Source: Agromyces sp. Soil535 (GTDB taxonomy: Bacteria > Actinomycetota > Actinomycetes > Actinomycetales > Microbacteriaceae). From it: a stretch of 64,000 nt of DNA. Shown piece by piece: positions 33,718 through 42,632 of this stretch. Each line of letters opens with the position of its first letter. The stretch's first letter is position 1. Where the stretch lies: positions 1 to 64,000 of the forward strand of contig NZ_LMRW01000011.1 in assembly GCF_001428255.1 (NCBI RefSeq), read 5' to 3'. A program made the translations under genes and the position numbers. The notes beneath the pieces were generated by a model. That model was not told the origin of the DNA and did no database searches. It saw only the letters and a program-made list of their open reading frames with translations.

Positions 33718-34296
33718 CTACGGGAAGCACGAACCCCAGAGACCTGCTCGCTGCTCCTTGGCCGCTTCTTGCGCCTGGATGAATCGCTGGTCGAGGTCGG
33801 TGCTCGCCGCCTCGTAGCGCACACCGTAGCCGCCGGCGAGGATCCGCTCCGCGACGAGATCTCCACCGACGACAACGTGTCGCAGCATGCGACCGTACTG
33901 GTCGGTGTCCTGTTGGTGCGGGTCGGTTACGAGGGTCACCTCGGTGAGGGGAGGCAGCATAGCCCCGAGAAAGCTAGAGGCCTCGGGGCCGAAGCATTCG
34001 ACCGGAGCCTCGGGATCGACTGTCTCAGGAGTGTCGATCCCGAGGATGCGAACCGTCTGCGACTCAGCACTCGACGGGTCTACTGTGACGGGGACGACCT
34101 TCAGGGTGTCGCCATCCACTACCTCGACGACGATGGCCTCCGAGTGCGCCCCAGTCAGTGACTCCGGCGGCGTCGCCGGCCGCCACGTCGCGATACCCAC
34201 GATGAGCAGCAATGCCAGTGCCAGAAAGCCGAGTCCGATCGGGATCCGCAACCACCGCGGAATCCGACGTCTCCGAAGGCGTGGCACGCCGTACAT
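33718..34296 (-). CDS. Membrane-anchored thermonuclease (SNase-like)
   Basis: This 192-residue protein has a basic N-terminus and one transmembrane helix (LGFLALALLLIVGIATW), followed by an extracytoplasmic SNase domain. It shows VVEVVDGDTLKVV, VRILGIDTPE (catalytic arginine and metal-binding aspartate), YGRMLRHV and AERILAGGYG, the standard SNase blocks. It cleaves nucleic acids outside the cell or in the envelope. It is divergent from a small HTH gene across paired palindromes, so it is likely regulated by that protein. Confidence 0.85.
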   Translation of the reverse strand: MYGVPRLRRRRIPRWLRIPIGLGFLALALLLIVGIATWRPATPPESLTGAHSEAIVVEVVDGDTLKVVPVTVDPSSAESQTVRILGIDTPETVDPEAPVECFGPEASSFLGAMLPPLTEVTLVTDPHQQDTDQYGRMLRHVVVGGDLVAERILAGGYGVRYEAASTDLDQRFIQAQEAAKEQRAGLWGSCFP

Positions 34297-34313
34297 CGCA
34301 TTCTCCGTTTCGG

Positions 34314-34328
34314 CCCTACCTAGTAAGG
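34314..34328. promoter_or_regulatory. Putative operator, copy 1
   Basis: CCCTACCTAGTAAGG, an inverted repeat with one mismatch about a 3-base centre, upstream of the thermonuclease gene. It matches copy 2 at 13 of 15 positions. Confidence 0.5.
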
Positions 34329-34363
34329 CATGGTTGAGAGTACCGCTCATCGCAGACACTGCA

Positions 34364-34378
34364 CCCTACCGAGTAGGG
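34364..34378. promoter_or_regulatory. Putative operator, copy 2
   Basis: CCCTACCGAGTAGGG, a perfect inverted repeat of 6-base arms around CGA. It ends 8 bases before the HTH gene's GTG, so its last GTAGGG may also serve as the ribosome-binding site; binding there would block both transcription and translation. Confidence 0.6.
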
Positions 34379-34386
34379 TTGCCCAC

Positions 34387-34638
34387 GTGGTGGAGGATGA
34401 CGACCTCGAGCGGTTGAGGGCTGCAGCGACGGTGCTCACCCAGCACGACCAAAAGCGAGTTGCGCTCCTCGAGGAGCGTGACTCTGCCGTCGCCGCCGCA
34501 CTGCGGGCCGGACACTCATGGCGGACCGTGCAGGCCGCTGCAGGGCTCAGTAAGCGTGGTCTCGAGCTCGCAATCCAGCGCCTCCGCTCCGCAGGTCCGT
34601 CGGACGAACGCATCGCCGAGCGTCAGTCCAGGCCCTGA
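34387..34638 (+). CDS. Small HTH protein
   Basis: This 83-residue protein is acidic at the start and has AGHSWRTVQAAAGLSKRGLELAIQRL as a clear helix-turn-helix near residues 44-70. It starts at tandem GTG codons; the second (34390) is also possible. It probably binds the paired CCCTAC palindromes and controls itself and the divergent thermonuclease. Its end overlaps the convergent NrdH gene by 16 bases. Confidence 0.6.
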   Translation: MVEDDDLERLRAAATVLTQHDQKRVALLEERDSAVAAALRAGHSWRTVQAAAGLSKRGLELAIQRLRSAGPSDERIAERQSRP

Positions 34639-34892
34639 AGCAGGGCATCGATTCTGTCGGGTCGAAATCCCGACCAGTGGTTCTGCTCGTCGGTGTTGTC
34701 CACGACGACGGGACTCTGCGTATATCCGAGTTCCTCCGTGACATAGGCAATTGCCGCCGGCGTCGCCGTGAGGTCGACCACTTCAAATGGGATCCCCTTG
34801 GCGTCAAGGGCACGGTACGTCGCCATGCACGGGCCGCAGTTGGGCTTGCTATACACGGTTAGTCGCGGCCGGGTCGGCAATGAGGTGCTCAT
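34623..34892 (-). CDS. nrdH: NrdH-type glutaredoxin-like redoxin
   Basis: This 89-residue protein has the redox motif NCGPCMATYRALDAKGI and the NrdH-specific HWSGFRPDRI near the end. NrdH reduces class Ib ribonucleotide reductase. GGAGG lies 7 bases before the ATG at 34892, which rules out the longer upstream frame. It lies 59 bases downstream of the ssb gene, on the same strand. A second copy occurs at 52537. Confidence 0.88.
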   Translation of the reverse strand: MSTSLPTRPRLTVYSKPNCGPCMATYRALDAKGIPFEVVDLTATPAAIAYVTEELGYTQSPVVVDNTDEQNHWSGFRPDRIDALLQGLD

Positions 34893-34951
34893 GAGTCGGA
34901 CCTCCAAAGAGTGCGGCGGCGGCGACTCCTCAGTCGCCATCGCCTCATTGG

Positions 34952-35446
34952 TCAGAAGGGGGTTTCGTCCGCGTAGGGGGGACCGGAGGGGGGCTCGGCC
35001 GTGTTCCACACCTCGCCGCCGCCCTGCTGGGTGTCGGGCTGGCCGCCCCCGAAGGAGCCACCGCCGACCGCACCGCGGTTGGAGGGAGCACGCGTCACGG
35101 TCGCGGTGGCGTAGCGCAGGCTCGGGCCGATCTCGTCGATCTCGAGCTCCATGGTGGTGCGCTTCTCGCCTTCCTTGGTCTCGTAGGAACGTTGCTTGAG
35201 ACGCCCGGAAGCGATGACCCGGGAACCCTTGGTGAGTGAACCTGCGACGTGCTCGGCGAATTCACGCCAGACGCTCGCGCGCAGGAACAGCGCTTCACCG
35301 TCTTTCCACTCGTTCGTCTGCTTGTCGAACGTACGAGGAGTGGATGCGATGGTGAAGTTGGCAACCGCCAGCCCGTTCTGCGTGTAACGCAGTTCGGGAT
35401 CTGCAGTGAGGTTGCCCACCACGGTGATGATGGTCTCGCCGGCCAT
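34952..35446 (-). CDS. ssb: Single-stranded DNA-binding protein
   Basis: This 164-residue SSB has the OB-fold start [20 protein letters not shown], the [12 protein letters not shown] strand and [20 protein letters not shown], a Gly/Gln-rich linker and the acidic tip DETPF that recruits repair proteins. It is a plasmid-type SSB supporting single-strand transfer. The ATG at 35446 is clear; the longer frame upstream lies in the ATPase gene's shadow. Confidence 0.95.
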   Translation of the reverse strand: MAGETIITVVGNLTADPELRYTQNGLAVANFTIASTPRTFDKQTNEWKDGEALFLRASVWREFAEHVAGSLTKGSRVIASGRLKQRSYETKEGEKRTTMELEIDEIGPSLRYATATVTRAPSNRGAVGGGSFGGGQPDTQQGGGEVWNTAEPPSGPPYADETPF

Positions 35447-35468
35447 ATCAGTTCTCCATTCTGTGGGG

Positions 35469-36695
35469 CTAAGCGGTCGTGAGTACGGGAGTTGTGAGCA
35501 ACCGCGATGCAATTGCGGTCCATGCCTGCACGTTCGCGGGGGAGAGCCGACCGAAGCTGAGTTCCGAACCGGCTGCGGCGTGTGCATCGAACGGAATGTC
35601 GACGAGACGGTTACCGGTTTGCTCGAGTGCGACACGTAGGCGCTCGAGCATCTGCTCGTCTTCGTACTGTCCATCGTGGATGTGCGCGACGACGGCATTT
35701 TCCGCGAGGTCAGATCGACCGCTGCGCCTGAGCTCGTCGAGGACGTCGATGCCAGCCAGGACCGAGTCCGCTCTTGCGCACACTGGGATGACGACGGCAT
35801 CTGCGTGCGCGAGCGCGCTGGTGAACGCGCCCGAGTACAGGTTGTTCCCGGAGTCGAGCACCGTCACCTGGTACTGCTTCGCGATCATTTCGAGGAGCCT
35901 GTTGACATCCAGCCGTGTGAGGGTCGCTCGCTGCCCTTGTGAGCCAAGGACGTGTGCACCCGATGACTGCGGGGTCAGGTGCCCAGTGATTTCGCTGCCG
36001 TTGATGTCCTCTCGGTACATGGCGATGAGCTCGGCAAGCCCGCGTCGCGGGCTGCCTTCAGCTCGCCGCGCGAGGCTTCCCGCTGAATCTGAAACCTCGA
36101 CGGCCGCAACGGGCATCGATCGCACCGCCGCGATCGCCGAAGCGAGTGTCAGGGCCCCGGTCGTCTTCCCGGCCCCGCCCTTCGGATTGGCAAACAGGAT
36201 GCGCATGTTCGGAGGAAGCGTCGCGTGACGCAACGCGCTAACGATGGAGTTGTACGCGGCTTCCTCCTCGCTCGGGGTGAGCTTCAGCATTCCGCCGCTG
36301 ATCCGATTCCATCGGCCACGCGCTCCCCAAGTTGCAAGTTCCGGCCCTGCCACGGACTCAGGCGCACTCATCAGCGCAGCAACGCTTGTGGTGGTCCCAA
36401 TCGGTGCCACCACATGGGGGGTGAGTTCGCTAGGCATCCGCTCTTGATAGGCACGGAAGGCGGCCGCGCCGGGGAACAGCATCGAGTCGTCGGATGGGGT
36501 GGGCCGGGATACTCCCGACCCACCCGGGCGCGGAGTATCCGACTCCGCCTCGTTCCGTTCGCGCGACGAGGGGTTTGATCGCGAACGGACGGCTACGCTC
36601 GGCGCTTCCGCCAGACCCAGCGGGGCGCCGCAGTTCGTGCACCAATCGCGTCCGCTGGTCAGCTGCCGGCACTCGTGGCACAGACGCTCGGTCAT
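35469..36695 (-). CDS. Zinc-ribbon ParA/MinD-like ATPase
   Basis: This 408-residue protein starts with a zinc ribbon (Cys6, Cys9, Cys19, Cys22), then a long low-complexity linker. The C-terminal two-thirds is a MinD/ParA-type ATPase with [18 protein letters not shown] near residue 168, [12 protein letters not shown] and [14 protein letters not shown] (Walker B region). It lacks the usual ParB partner next door and lies divergently from the transfer operon, so it may position the conjugation machinery, as some T4SS-linked MinD proteins do. That role is inference. Confidence 0.75.
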   Translation of the reverse strand: MTERLCHECRQLTSGRDWCTNCGAPLGLAEAPSVAVRSRSNPSSRERNEAESDTPRPGGSGVSRPTPSDDSMLFPGAAAFRAYQERMPSELTPHVVAPIGTTTSVAALMSAPESVAGPELATWGARGRWNRISGGMLKLTPSEEEAAYNSIVSALRHATLPPNMRILFANPKGGAGKTTGALTLASAIAAVRSMPVAAVEVSDSAGSLARRAEGSPRRGLAELIAMYREDINGSEITGHLTPQSSGAHVLGSQGQRATLTRLDVNRLLEMIAKQYQVTVLDSGNNLYSGAFTSALAHADAVVIPVCARADSVLAGIDVLDELRRSGRSDLAENAVVAHIHDGQYEDEQMLERLRVALEQTGNRLVDIPFDAHAAAGSELSFGRLSPANVQAWTAIASRLLTTPVLTTA

Positions 36696-36800
36696 CGAAG
36701 GTCCTTTCGGTTGTGGTCTTACCCCCCTAGAGACGCGCTGCGCGCAATACCCCCTCTAGTGGGGTGAAGCACATCATTTGACGAGAGGACGACCACGTAG
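36696..36800. promoter_or_regulatory. Divergent promoter region of the transfer operon
   Basis: It lies between the zinc-ribbon ATPase and the first transfer gene. It contains CCCCCTAGAG and CCCCCTCTAGTGGGG, GC-rich inverted elements around CTAG that may be operators. No gene is supported. Confidence 0.4.
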
Positions 36801-37094
36801 ATGCGATCCACACCTGAGCAGGCCGCATCTGGCGATAGCGACGGGACTTCCATCCCCGTCTTGACCGGGCCGATCCCTTCCCACCCGCGAACTGCCGAAG
36901 AGAGAGCCGAGAAGGAGCGCCTCGAGCAGGAGCGCTCGCATCGACTGCAGGAGGCCCGGGACAAGGGGTGGGTGCCGCTATCGACGTCGACGACCGAGCA
37001 CCACCAGTCGGGAACCTATTCGATTCTCGACGTGCTCACTAGAGCAAGCCGTGAGCACATCGGCGTCACCAGCACATCTCAAGCACACCTCTGA
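36801..37094 (+). CDS. Hypothetical protein heading the transfer operon
   Basis: Not recognised. The 97-residue protein is hydrophilic with a charged coiled helix (AEERAEKERLEQERSHRLQE) and a Ser/Thr-rich end. No signal or membrane segment is visible. It lies 13 bases before the pilin-like gene. It could be a regulator or a cytoplasmic accessory factor of the transfer system. Confidence 0.5.
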   Translation: MRSTPEQAASGDSDGTSIPVLTGPIPSHPRTAEERAEKERLEQERSHRLQEARDKGWVPLSTSTTEHHQSGTYSILDVLTRASREHIGVTSTSQAHL

Positions 37095-37107
37095 AAGGAC
37101 ACCCAAA

Positions 37108-37443
37108 ATGCACGGCATCGTTCTCAACTCGCTCATTCGCACCGAACTGTGGAACCCCTGGGACGGCGTCGACATGGACCTGTCGATCCTCGGCCCCAAG
37201 GGGGTCACCGTTTTCGGGATCGTGCTGGGCGCGGTCTGGGCCCTCGGATTTGGCGTCATGGCGGTCCTCACCATCAAGGCGCTGATGGATCTTCGTCATG
37301 CGGGCAAGGAATCGAACCCGGCGAAGAAAAATGAAGCCAAGAAGCAGGTGGCGTGGACGGCCTCGGCCACCATCGCGATCGCGGTGATCCCCACCCTCTT
37401 CCTGATCGTCATCAGCGTTGCGAATGCGGTGAACGCGGCATGA
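37108..37443 (+). CDS. Pilin-like (VirB2-like) small membrane protein
   Basis: This 111-residue protein has two hydrophobic helices (VFGIVLGAVWALGFGVMAVL and ASATIAIAVIPTLFLIVISV) separated by a basic loop, the VirB2/TrbC-like topology. It lies first among the membrane components of the T4SS. AAAGGA precedes the ATG. The stop overlaps the next start (ATGA). Confidence 0.6.
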   Translation: MHGIVLNSLIRTELWNPWDGVDMDLSILGPKGVTVFGIVLGAVWALGFGVMAVLTIKALMDLRHAGKESNPAKKNEAKKQVAWTASATIAIAVIPTLFLIVISVANAVNAA

Positions 37444-38123
37444 GCAGGTCCCGGCCGAAGAAACCGCGCAAGGTTCTCCTCGCCATGACAGTGGCGGTCG
37501 CCGGTGTTCTGGTTGCGGCCGGGACCGCTTGGGCGGTCACCGCCTACCTCGATTCTCCGCAGCCGGAGCCTGCAGAAACTGCCGGCGCTACACCCAGTCC
37601 CACCACCGTTGCCTCGGCCGTCGACGCATGCGCAGCCGGCAACTCGGTCACAGCGGAATCTCTCGTCACGCTTCAGATGGAAGCCGATGAGTCAGTGGAA
37701 GCCGCGGCCGAGGTTGCAACCGCCTACCTGCGATTCGTCGGCCACGGTCCCGCCTACCCCGACGCCGATTACGAGGTCGCACTCGGTGCGGTGCTCAGCT
37801 CCGAGCTCTTCACCCAGGCTGTTGACGAGGGCCTGCCCGCGTCACAGCCCTGGGCATCTGAGACTCGCGACTTCCTGATCTACGGCAGCCGCTATTACAT
37901 CGAATCAGCATCGTCGGACTCAGTCGTGATCTCATTCGCTCTCGAGAACGGGCTCAACGAACAGCCCGTTCTCGGTGACCAAGGCGAGCCGACCTACTTC
38001 ATCCCGCAGATCACCATGCGCCACTCGAGTGAGCGGGGCTGGGTCGTTGTGGGGTCGGAGCAGGGGCGCTCGCTCGAAGACCTTCTCACCATCGGTGAGC
38101 CGTTCGGATGGAGTTGCTCTTGA
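37440..38123 (+). CDS. VirB8-like/NTF2-fold transfer protein
   Basis: This 227-residue protein has a basic N-terminus and one membrane helix (VLLAMTVAVAGVLVAAGTAW), then a Pro/Ala-rich spacer and a globular part of about 150 residues (VATAYLRFVGHGPAYPDADY, SGELFTQ-type helix, GWVVVGS strand). This fits the NTF2-like fold of VirB8/TcpC transfer proteins. The next gene starts inside its end (16 bases). Confidence 0.6.
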   Translation: MSRSRPKKPRKVLLAMTVAVAGVLVAAGTAWAVTAYLDSPQPEPAETAGATPSPTTVASAVDACAAGNSVTAESLVTLQMEADESVEAAAEVATAYLRFVGHGPAYPDADYEVALGAVLSSELFTQAVDEGLPASQPWASETRDFLIYGSRYYIESASSDSVVISFALENGLNEQPVLGDQGEPTYFIPQITMRHSSERGWVVVGSEQGRSLEDLLTIGEPFGWSCS

Positions 38124-39574
38124 ACTGCCCAGTTATTCCTGGCCCCGTTCCGATCAGCCCCTGCACCGGTCAGGGCCTCATCGAGCTCGGACAAGACGTC
38201 GCGAATGGCATCGGGTCCGTCGTGAACGTCCTGACCGACCCGGTGGGTTCGATGCAGCAGGCGGTCGAGTTCCTCGCTTCGACAGTCCTCCCCGGACTGA
38301 TCGACCTTCTCCGGCCGGATTTCACCATCGAAGGGTTCGTGCGGCTCTATGCGGGCTCAATGGTCCTGAGCATGACCGTGCTCGCCATCCTGTCGGTGTT
38401 CACGATCATCAGCATGCGACGCGGCGGGACCAGTGGCGAAGACGCAATCCGAAGCCTCGCCGGCTACACGCCAGCCGTCATCGCAGGCATGGCCTTCGGG
38501 CCTGCACTCGCGATGGTCTTCTCAGGGGTTGTCTGGACCATCACCGATGCGATCGCCGAGTGGGGTCTGAAACAAACGATGACGACCTTCCTTCAAGGAT
38601 TCGCCGCCCGCATCAGTGATGAGGACGCGGTCGGACTCCTCGGTGGAGCATTTCTGTCGGCGATCATCTTCCTCGGTTTGATCGCAGCGCTCCTCGGCGC
38701 CGGATTCCTGCTGATCGGGCAGCTCGCGATTACCTACTTGCTCGTCGCGATCATCCCGATCGGCGTGGCATGGCTCGCGAACCCGAAGACGAGGCGCGTC
38801 ACGAAGATGTTCACGCTCGTGCTGCTGATCATCATGACCACGCCGGCGACGCTCACCTTCATGTTGTCGGTCGCTTTCGGCTTGGCGGCTGCGCTCGGTC
38901 TCGAGTTCAGTCAGCCCACAGCCCCAGGCGAAGAGCAGCAGCAACCGCTCCAGTTCTTCGTGAGCGTGGTCATCACGCTCATGGTGCTCCTTTTGGCCGT
39001 GTTCGGCCCAATGACGCTCCTCTCCGTCTTCAACAAGGCAGTGCCCGTCCAAGGTGCGGGCCAGGCTTCCGGTGGCGGGCTCAACCGGCCAGATATCCCT
39101 ACGCCGGGCTCGCCGGGCGACAAGCCCACGCGCACCCACGACACAGCCAATTCCGGCCCCTCTGGCACCCCGTCGGCCGAGCCGGGTCTCACCCCTGACA
39201 CGGTCGGGCCCAAGGCGGGCTCGCCCGCAGCAGCACGAACGGCGGCATCGTCTGGCGGCACTGCCGGAACAGGCACCGGCGCTGCCACCGCAGGCGCCGG
39301 GGCAGGCGCCGGAGCTGCCAGTGCCGGTGCAGCAGGTGCTGGTGCAGCAGGTGCCGGTGCAGGAGCTGCCGGCACCGCAGCTGCCGGCACCGCGGCCGCC
39401 GGCACCGCAGCTACCGCGACGGGGGCGGGTGCTCCTGTCGGGGTCCCGATGATCCTCGCGGCCGCCGCGGTCGCCGGAGCGGCGAAGGGCGCAGAGCTCG
39501 CGAACCGGGCGATGGACTTCCTCGATGACCAGGCGATGTACGCCGGCGAGGCCGTGGAAGGGGAGTACGTATGA
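38108..39574 (+). CDS. VirB6/TrbL-like polytopic T4SS membrane protein
   Basis: This 488-residue protein has about seven transmembrane segments (for example VLSMTVLAILSVFTIISM, LLGAGFLLIGQLAITYLLVA, VVITLMVLLLAVFGPMTLL). The last 160 residues are low-complexity Ala/Gly/Thr-rich and end in a short helix. Topology and place in the operon match VirB6/TrbL of the inner-membrane channel. The stop overlaps the next start (ATGA). Confidence 0.75.
   Translation: MELLLNCPVIPGPVPISPCTGQGLIELGQDVANGIGSVVNVLTDPVGSMQQAVEFLASTVLPGLIDLLRPDFTIEGFVRLYAGSMVLSMTVLAILSVFTIISMRRGGTSGEDAIRSLAGYTPAVIAGMAFGPALAMVFSGVVWTITDAIAEWGLKQTMTTFLQGFAARISDEDAVGLLGGAFLSAIIFLGLIAALLGAGFLLIGQLAITYLLVAIIPIGVAWLANPKTRRVTKMFTLVLLIIMTTPATLTFMLSVAFGLAAALGLEFSQPTAPGEEQQQPLQFFVSVVITLMVLLLAVFGPMTLLSVFNKAVPVQGAGQASGGGLNRPDIPTPGSPGDKPTRTHDTANSGPSGTPSAEPGLTPDTVGPKAGSPAAARTAASSGGTAGTGTGAATAGAGAGAGAASAGAAGAGAAGAGAGAAGTAAAGTAAAGTAATATGAGAPVGVPMILAAAAVAGAAKGAELANRAMDFLDDQAMYAGEAVEGEYV
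39276..39420 (+). repeat. Ala/Gly-coding low-complexity repeat
   Basis: Repeats of GGTGCCGGTGCAG- and GCTGCCGGCACCGC-type units within the VirB6-like gene encode alternating AGA, GAA and GTA tripeptides. The tract is prone to slippage and may vary in length between strains. Confidence 0.75.
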
Positions 39575-41211
39575 GCCAGTTCGTTCGGCCCGCCGTCATC
39601 GGTGGCGAGCAGTCTTCACGTGGGTTCTTCGGCGGACGGATGACCCGAGCTAGGAAGGTCGCGCTGTTCGTCGGTGCCGGCGCCATCGTGGTGCTCTCCA
39701 TCCTGCTCAAGGGCCCGGGCGCACTGGTTGGAGTCCTGATCCTCGTCCTCGGTTGGGTCGTCACGATCGACACGGACAACGACACTGTGTGGTCGCGTCG
39801 CATCTCGCAGCGCCGTTGGCGGCTCAGCAAGAAGGACGGCACATGGCTGTTCGTGCCGTTCAACCAGCAGGTATGGGACACCCTTTGGCGAACGTACGAG
39901 CGGGCGAAGAGCCGGTCGGAACGCGGACGCATCATGGACGACATCCGGGCGATGCGCGACACCCCCAACGGGGTCCAGGGATTCCGTTGGCTTGAGCAGC
40001 GTCTCGGCGAGCCCGGGATCGGCTGGCATCGGCCGCCGAACGGTGAGGAGGAGTACTTCTCAGTGGCTTACGCACACGACGGACAGGTATCCGGAATCGA
40101 ACCCGATGTGTTCCTCGCCAACATGCAAGCGAACTACGAGCGAGTGCTCGCCGCTCATGCACCGGCCTCCTCCCGTCTACGCCGGGTGCAACCCATCACC
40201 CGCGTGCTGCCGGTCGATTCAGTTCGCCACGAGAAGTGGCTCTTCGACAACCTCGACCCCAAGGCGCCGCACCTGCTCAAGGAGTCGTACGCACAGGTCA
40301 TTGCTCTACTGAGCGCCGGTCAGCTCTCACAGCGCCACTTCACGGTCGGGGTCTGGCCTGTGACTCCTCAGCTTCGGGAAGACGCCGCCGATCGCGGTGA
40401 GGGAGTTGAGGGGCTTCGCCAACTGATGGCTGGCGAAATTCAGGCATTCGCGGCGGAACTGCAGCGCGCTGGATTCCGAGGGGCGCGACCGCTGACCGCG
40501 CGACAGACCGCAGCCGTGATCCGCCACATGCAGAACCCCGACTTCGCGATCGATCGAGTCAACGACATCACCCCCGATGCGGGGTGGCTTCCCTCCAAAG
40601 ACAGCAGGTCGTACACCACGTATTACGGAGCGCCGTACGGTCCCGATGGGGGTGTGACGGGCTGGAAGACAATGACCGCGCGGTTTGCAGGTGCGGACGT
40701 CGAACCAGCAGAACGAGACAGCCTGTGGCTCACGCCCGTCCTTTCCGGAATGAGCACGCAGATCGTTCGGACGATCTCCTTCCACCTCGAGCTCGTACCT
40801 CAGGCTGAGGCTCGAGCCCTGGCGCGCGAGGACCTCACTGATGACCTCTCCGAGAAGCAGTCCGACGCTCAGAAGGGGCGCCTCGAGGACGAAACCACCG
40901 ACATGACCGCGAAGGGGGCAGCCCGCCGCCGCGCCGACCTGAGCCCCGGACGCACGCACCACGGCGTCAATTGGGTCGGCTACGTGACGGTCGCCGCCCG
41001 CACTCGGAAGGATCTGCGGCGTGCACGGCGCAGCATGGAGGACGCGGCAAGCAACGCCGGCATCCACAGGCTGACCTGGGTTGATGCTCAATCGTCCACT
41101 GTGAACTGCTACGCCTGGCCACTCGGCCGAGGAATCACCCCCCGCCGAAAGGGCCTCGGCGACCGGTTCATGACCATGCTCACCGGCAGCAAGAGCAAGG
41201 AGGCACTCTGA
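39571..41211 (+). CDS. SCO6880-type transfer protein (VirB4 N-terminal half with PrgI-like anchor)
   Basis: This 546-residue protein starts with two membrane helices (VALFVGAGAIVVLSILL and LVGVLILVLGWVVTI), like PrgI/VirB3 subunits. The rest resembles the N-terminal part of VirB4 without Walker motifs, as in actinobacterial SCO6880 proteins. The ATPase half is the next gene. Together they would make one VirB4 engine split into two chains. Stop and start overlap by one base (TGATG). Confidence 0.8.
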   Translation: MSQFVRPAVIGGEQSSRGFFGGRMTRARKVALFVGAGAIVVLSILLKGPGALVGVLILVLGWVVTIDTDNDTVWSRRISQRRWRLSKKDGTWLFVPFNQQVWDTLWRTYERAKSRSERGRIMDDIRAMRDTPNGVQGFRWLEQRLGEPGIGWHRPPNGEEEYFSVAYAHDGQVSGIEPDVFLANMQANYERVLAAHAPASSRLRRVQPITRVLPVDSVRHEKWLFDNLDPKAPHLLKESYAQVIALLSAGQLSQRHFTVGVWPVTPQLREDAADRGEGVEGLRQLMAGEIQAFAAELQRAGFRGARPLTARQTAAVIRHMQNPDFAIDRVNDITPDAGWLPSKDSRSYTTYYGAPYGPDGGVTGWKTMTARFAGADVEPAERDSLWLTPVLSGMSTQIVRTISFHLELVPQAEARALAREDLTDDLSEKQSDAQKGRLEDETTDMTAKGAARRRADLSPGRTHHGVNWVGYVTVAARTRKDLRRARRSMEDAASNAGIHRLTWVDAQSSTVNCYAWPLGRGITPRRKGLGDRFMTMLTGSKSKEAL

Positions 41212-42632
41212 TGACCAGCACGCTCCCCGCCCCCGTCGTTCAGGCGGAGCTCCTCACCCAGACGCTGTCCGAGCCCACGATCGACGAGCCCACGATCGAC
41301 GAGCTCTGGGCCGAACGAGGGTGGAAGCCGCCGCGCCGGCGGGTAGACCGGATGATTCGGACACACCCCGTCCCTCCGGTCGGCTCGCCCTCCACGACAC
41401 GACAGGCCGAGATCCTGAACACGGCCGTCATCGCCGCTCCAACCGGGCACGAGGGGATTCTTCGAGGGCGGGACCGGCTCTCGCGAACTCCAGCCGCGCA
41501 CGACGAGCTCACCGCCTACAAGAAGGGGCTCGTAGACAGCGTCAACAGCGTGATTTGCGGCGATGTCGGCTCGGGCAAGACGAGTGATATGAAGATGAAC
41601 TTCCTCGCACGATTGGCGGTCCTCAAGGGCCGACGCATCGTGAACATCGACAAGAAGGAGGAGAACGGTGAGGGCGAGTTCGCGGCAATGACTCGTGCCG
41701 CGGGAAGCGAACCGGTCCAGCTCTGGCCTGGTTCCGAAGGATCGACCATCAACCTCATGGATCCGATCCTCGTTGGCGGGCAGGAGGACGTCGGTGGCCA
41801 GTACTCGATCCTGCGCGCCACGACCGAGCTGCTCAACGACGGGCACCCGCTTTCGCCGTTCGAAGGCAAGGCCCTTCGCGTTGCTCGCCAAGCCGCGCTC
41901 CGAGCCGCGGAAGGACGCGGGAGGGTCCCCGTTCTCGAGGATGTGTTGAAAGAGCTCGGCAACGTCGACGACGACGCATTCAGTTTCCTCCGCGGAACCG
42001 CTCGGGATCAGATGCACAGCGCAGGTGCGACGGTCCGATTCATGCTCGAACGACTCCCAGAGGAGTTCCCTGGGCTCTTTGATGGCGAGACCTCAGAAGA
42101 CGTGCAGCTGGGCCAGAAGGTCACGACCTTCGACATCCACCGGCTCCCCGATGGACCGGCTGTGTCGATCGCGATGATGCTCGTCCAGACTTGGCTCATC
42201 GGCATGCTGCGGCGGGAAGACCGCCTTCCCACGCAGATGAATATCCCCGAGGGGTGGCATCTCGTTGGCGGCCCGACCGGCAAGGTGGTTCGGTCCAATT
42301 CGAAGCTGCAGCGCGGCCTCGGCCTCGCCATGTGCGTCGACTTCCACCACCCGTCCGATTTCCCATCGGACGACCCGGCGATCGCCTTCCTCCGCGAGGC
42401 GCAAACCATCCACCTCTTCAGACAGTCCCGTGAAGACGATGCGATGGCATGCGAGCGCATCTTCGGCCTCCGTCCCGGAACCGGCCGGGCGCTGATGACG
42501 CTGGAGACCGGCACTCGGTACATCAAGATCGGGACTCGACCGGAGATCCTCGTCGACAACGTCCGCTCGGAGATCGAGGTCAAGCTCACGACCACCGACA
42601 GCGCGCTCACCAGGGGAGAGGGACGCGGATGA
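41211..42632 (+). CDS. VirB4-like ATPase subunit (C-terminal half)
   Basis: This 473-residue ATPase has the Walker A VICGDVGSGKTSD near residues 113-124 and IVNIDKKEEN. Further on it has VDFHHPSDFPSDDPAIAFLR, where the Walker B and arginine region of VirB4/TraC-type ATPases lies. It powers DNA or pilus subunit movement at the inner membrane. It forms the catalytic complement of the SCO6880-type protein just upstream. The repeat EPTIDEPTIDEL near residue 20 comes from a 15-base tandem duplication. Confidence 0.82.
   Translation: MTSTLPAPVVQAELLTQTLSEPTIDEPTIDELWAERGWKPPRRRVDRMIRTHPVPPVGSPSTTRQAEILNTAVIAAPTGHEGILRGRDRLSRTPAAHDELTAYKKGLVDSVNSVICGDVGSGKTSDMKMNFLARLAVLKGRRIVNIDKKEENGEGEFAAMTRAAGSEPVQLWPGSEGSTINLMDPILVGGQEDVGGQYSILRATTELLNDGHPLSPFEGKALRVARQAALRAAEGRGRVPVLEDVLKELGNVDDDAFSFLRGTARDQMHSAGATVRFMLERLPEEFPGLFDGETSEDVQLGQKVTTFDIHRLPDGPAVSIAMMLVQTWLIGMLRREDRLPTQMNIPEGWHLVGGPTGKVVRSNSKLQRGLGLAMCVDFHHPSDFPSDDPAIAFLREAQTIHLFRQSREDDAMACERIFGLRPGTGRALMTLETGTRYIKIGTRPEILVDNVRSEIEVKLTTTDSALTRGEGRG

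Noticed and set aside
35447..35800. N-terminal extension of the SSB frame
   Set aside because: It is a shadow of the zinc-ribbon ATPase; SSB has a standard start at 35446.
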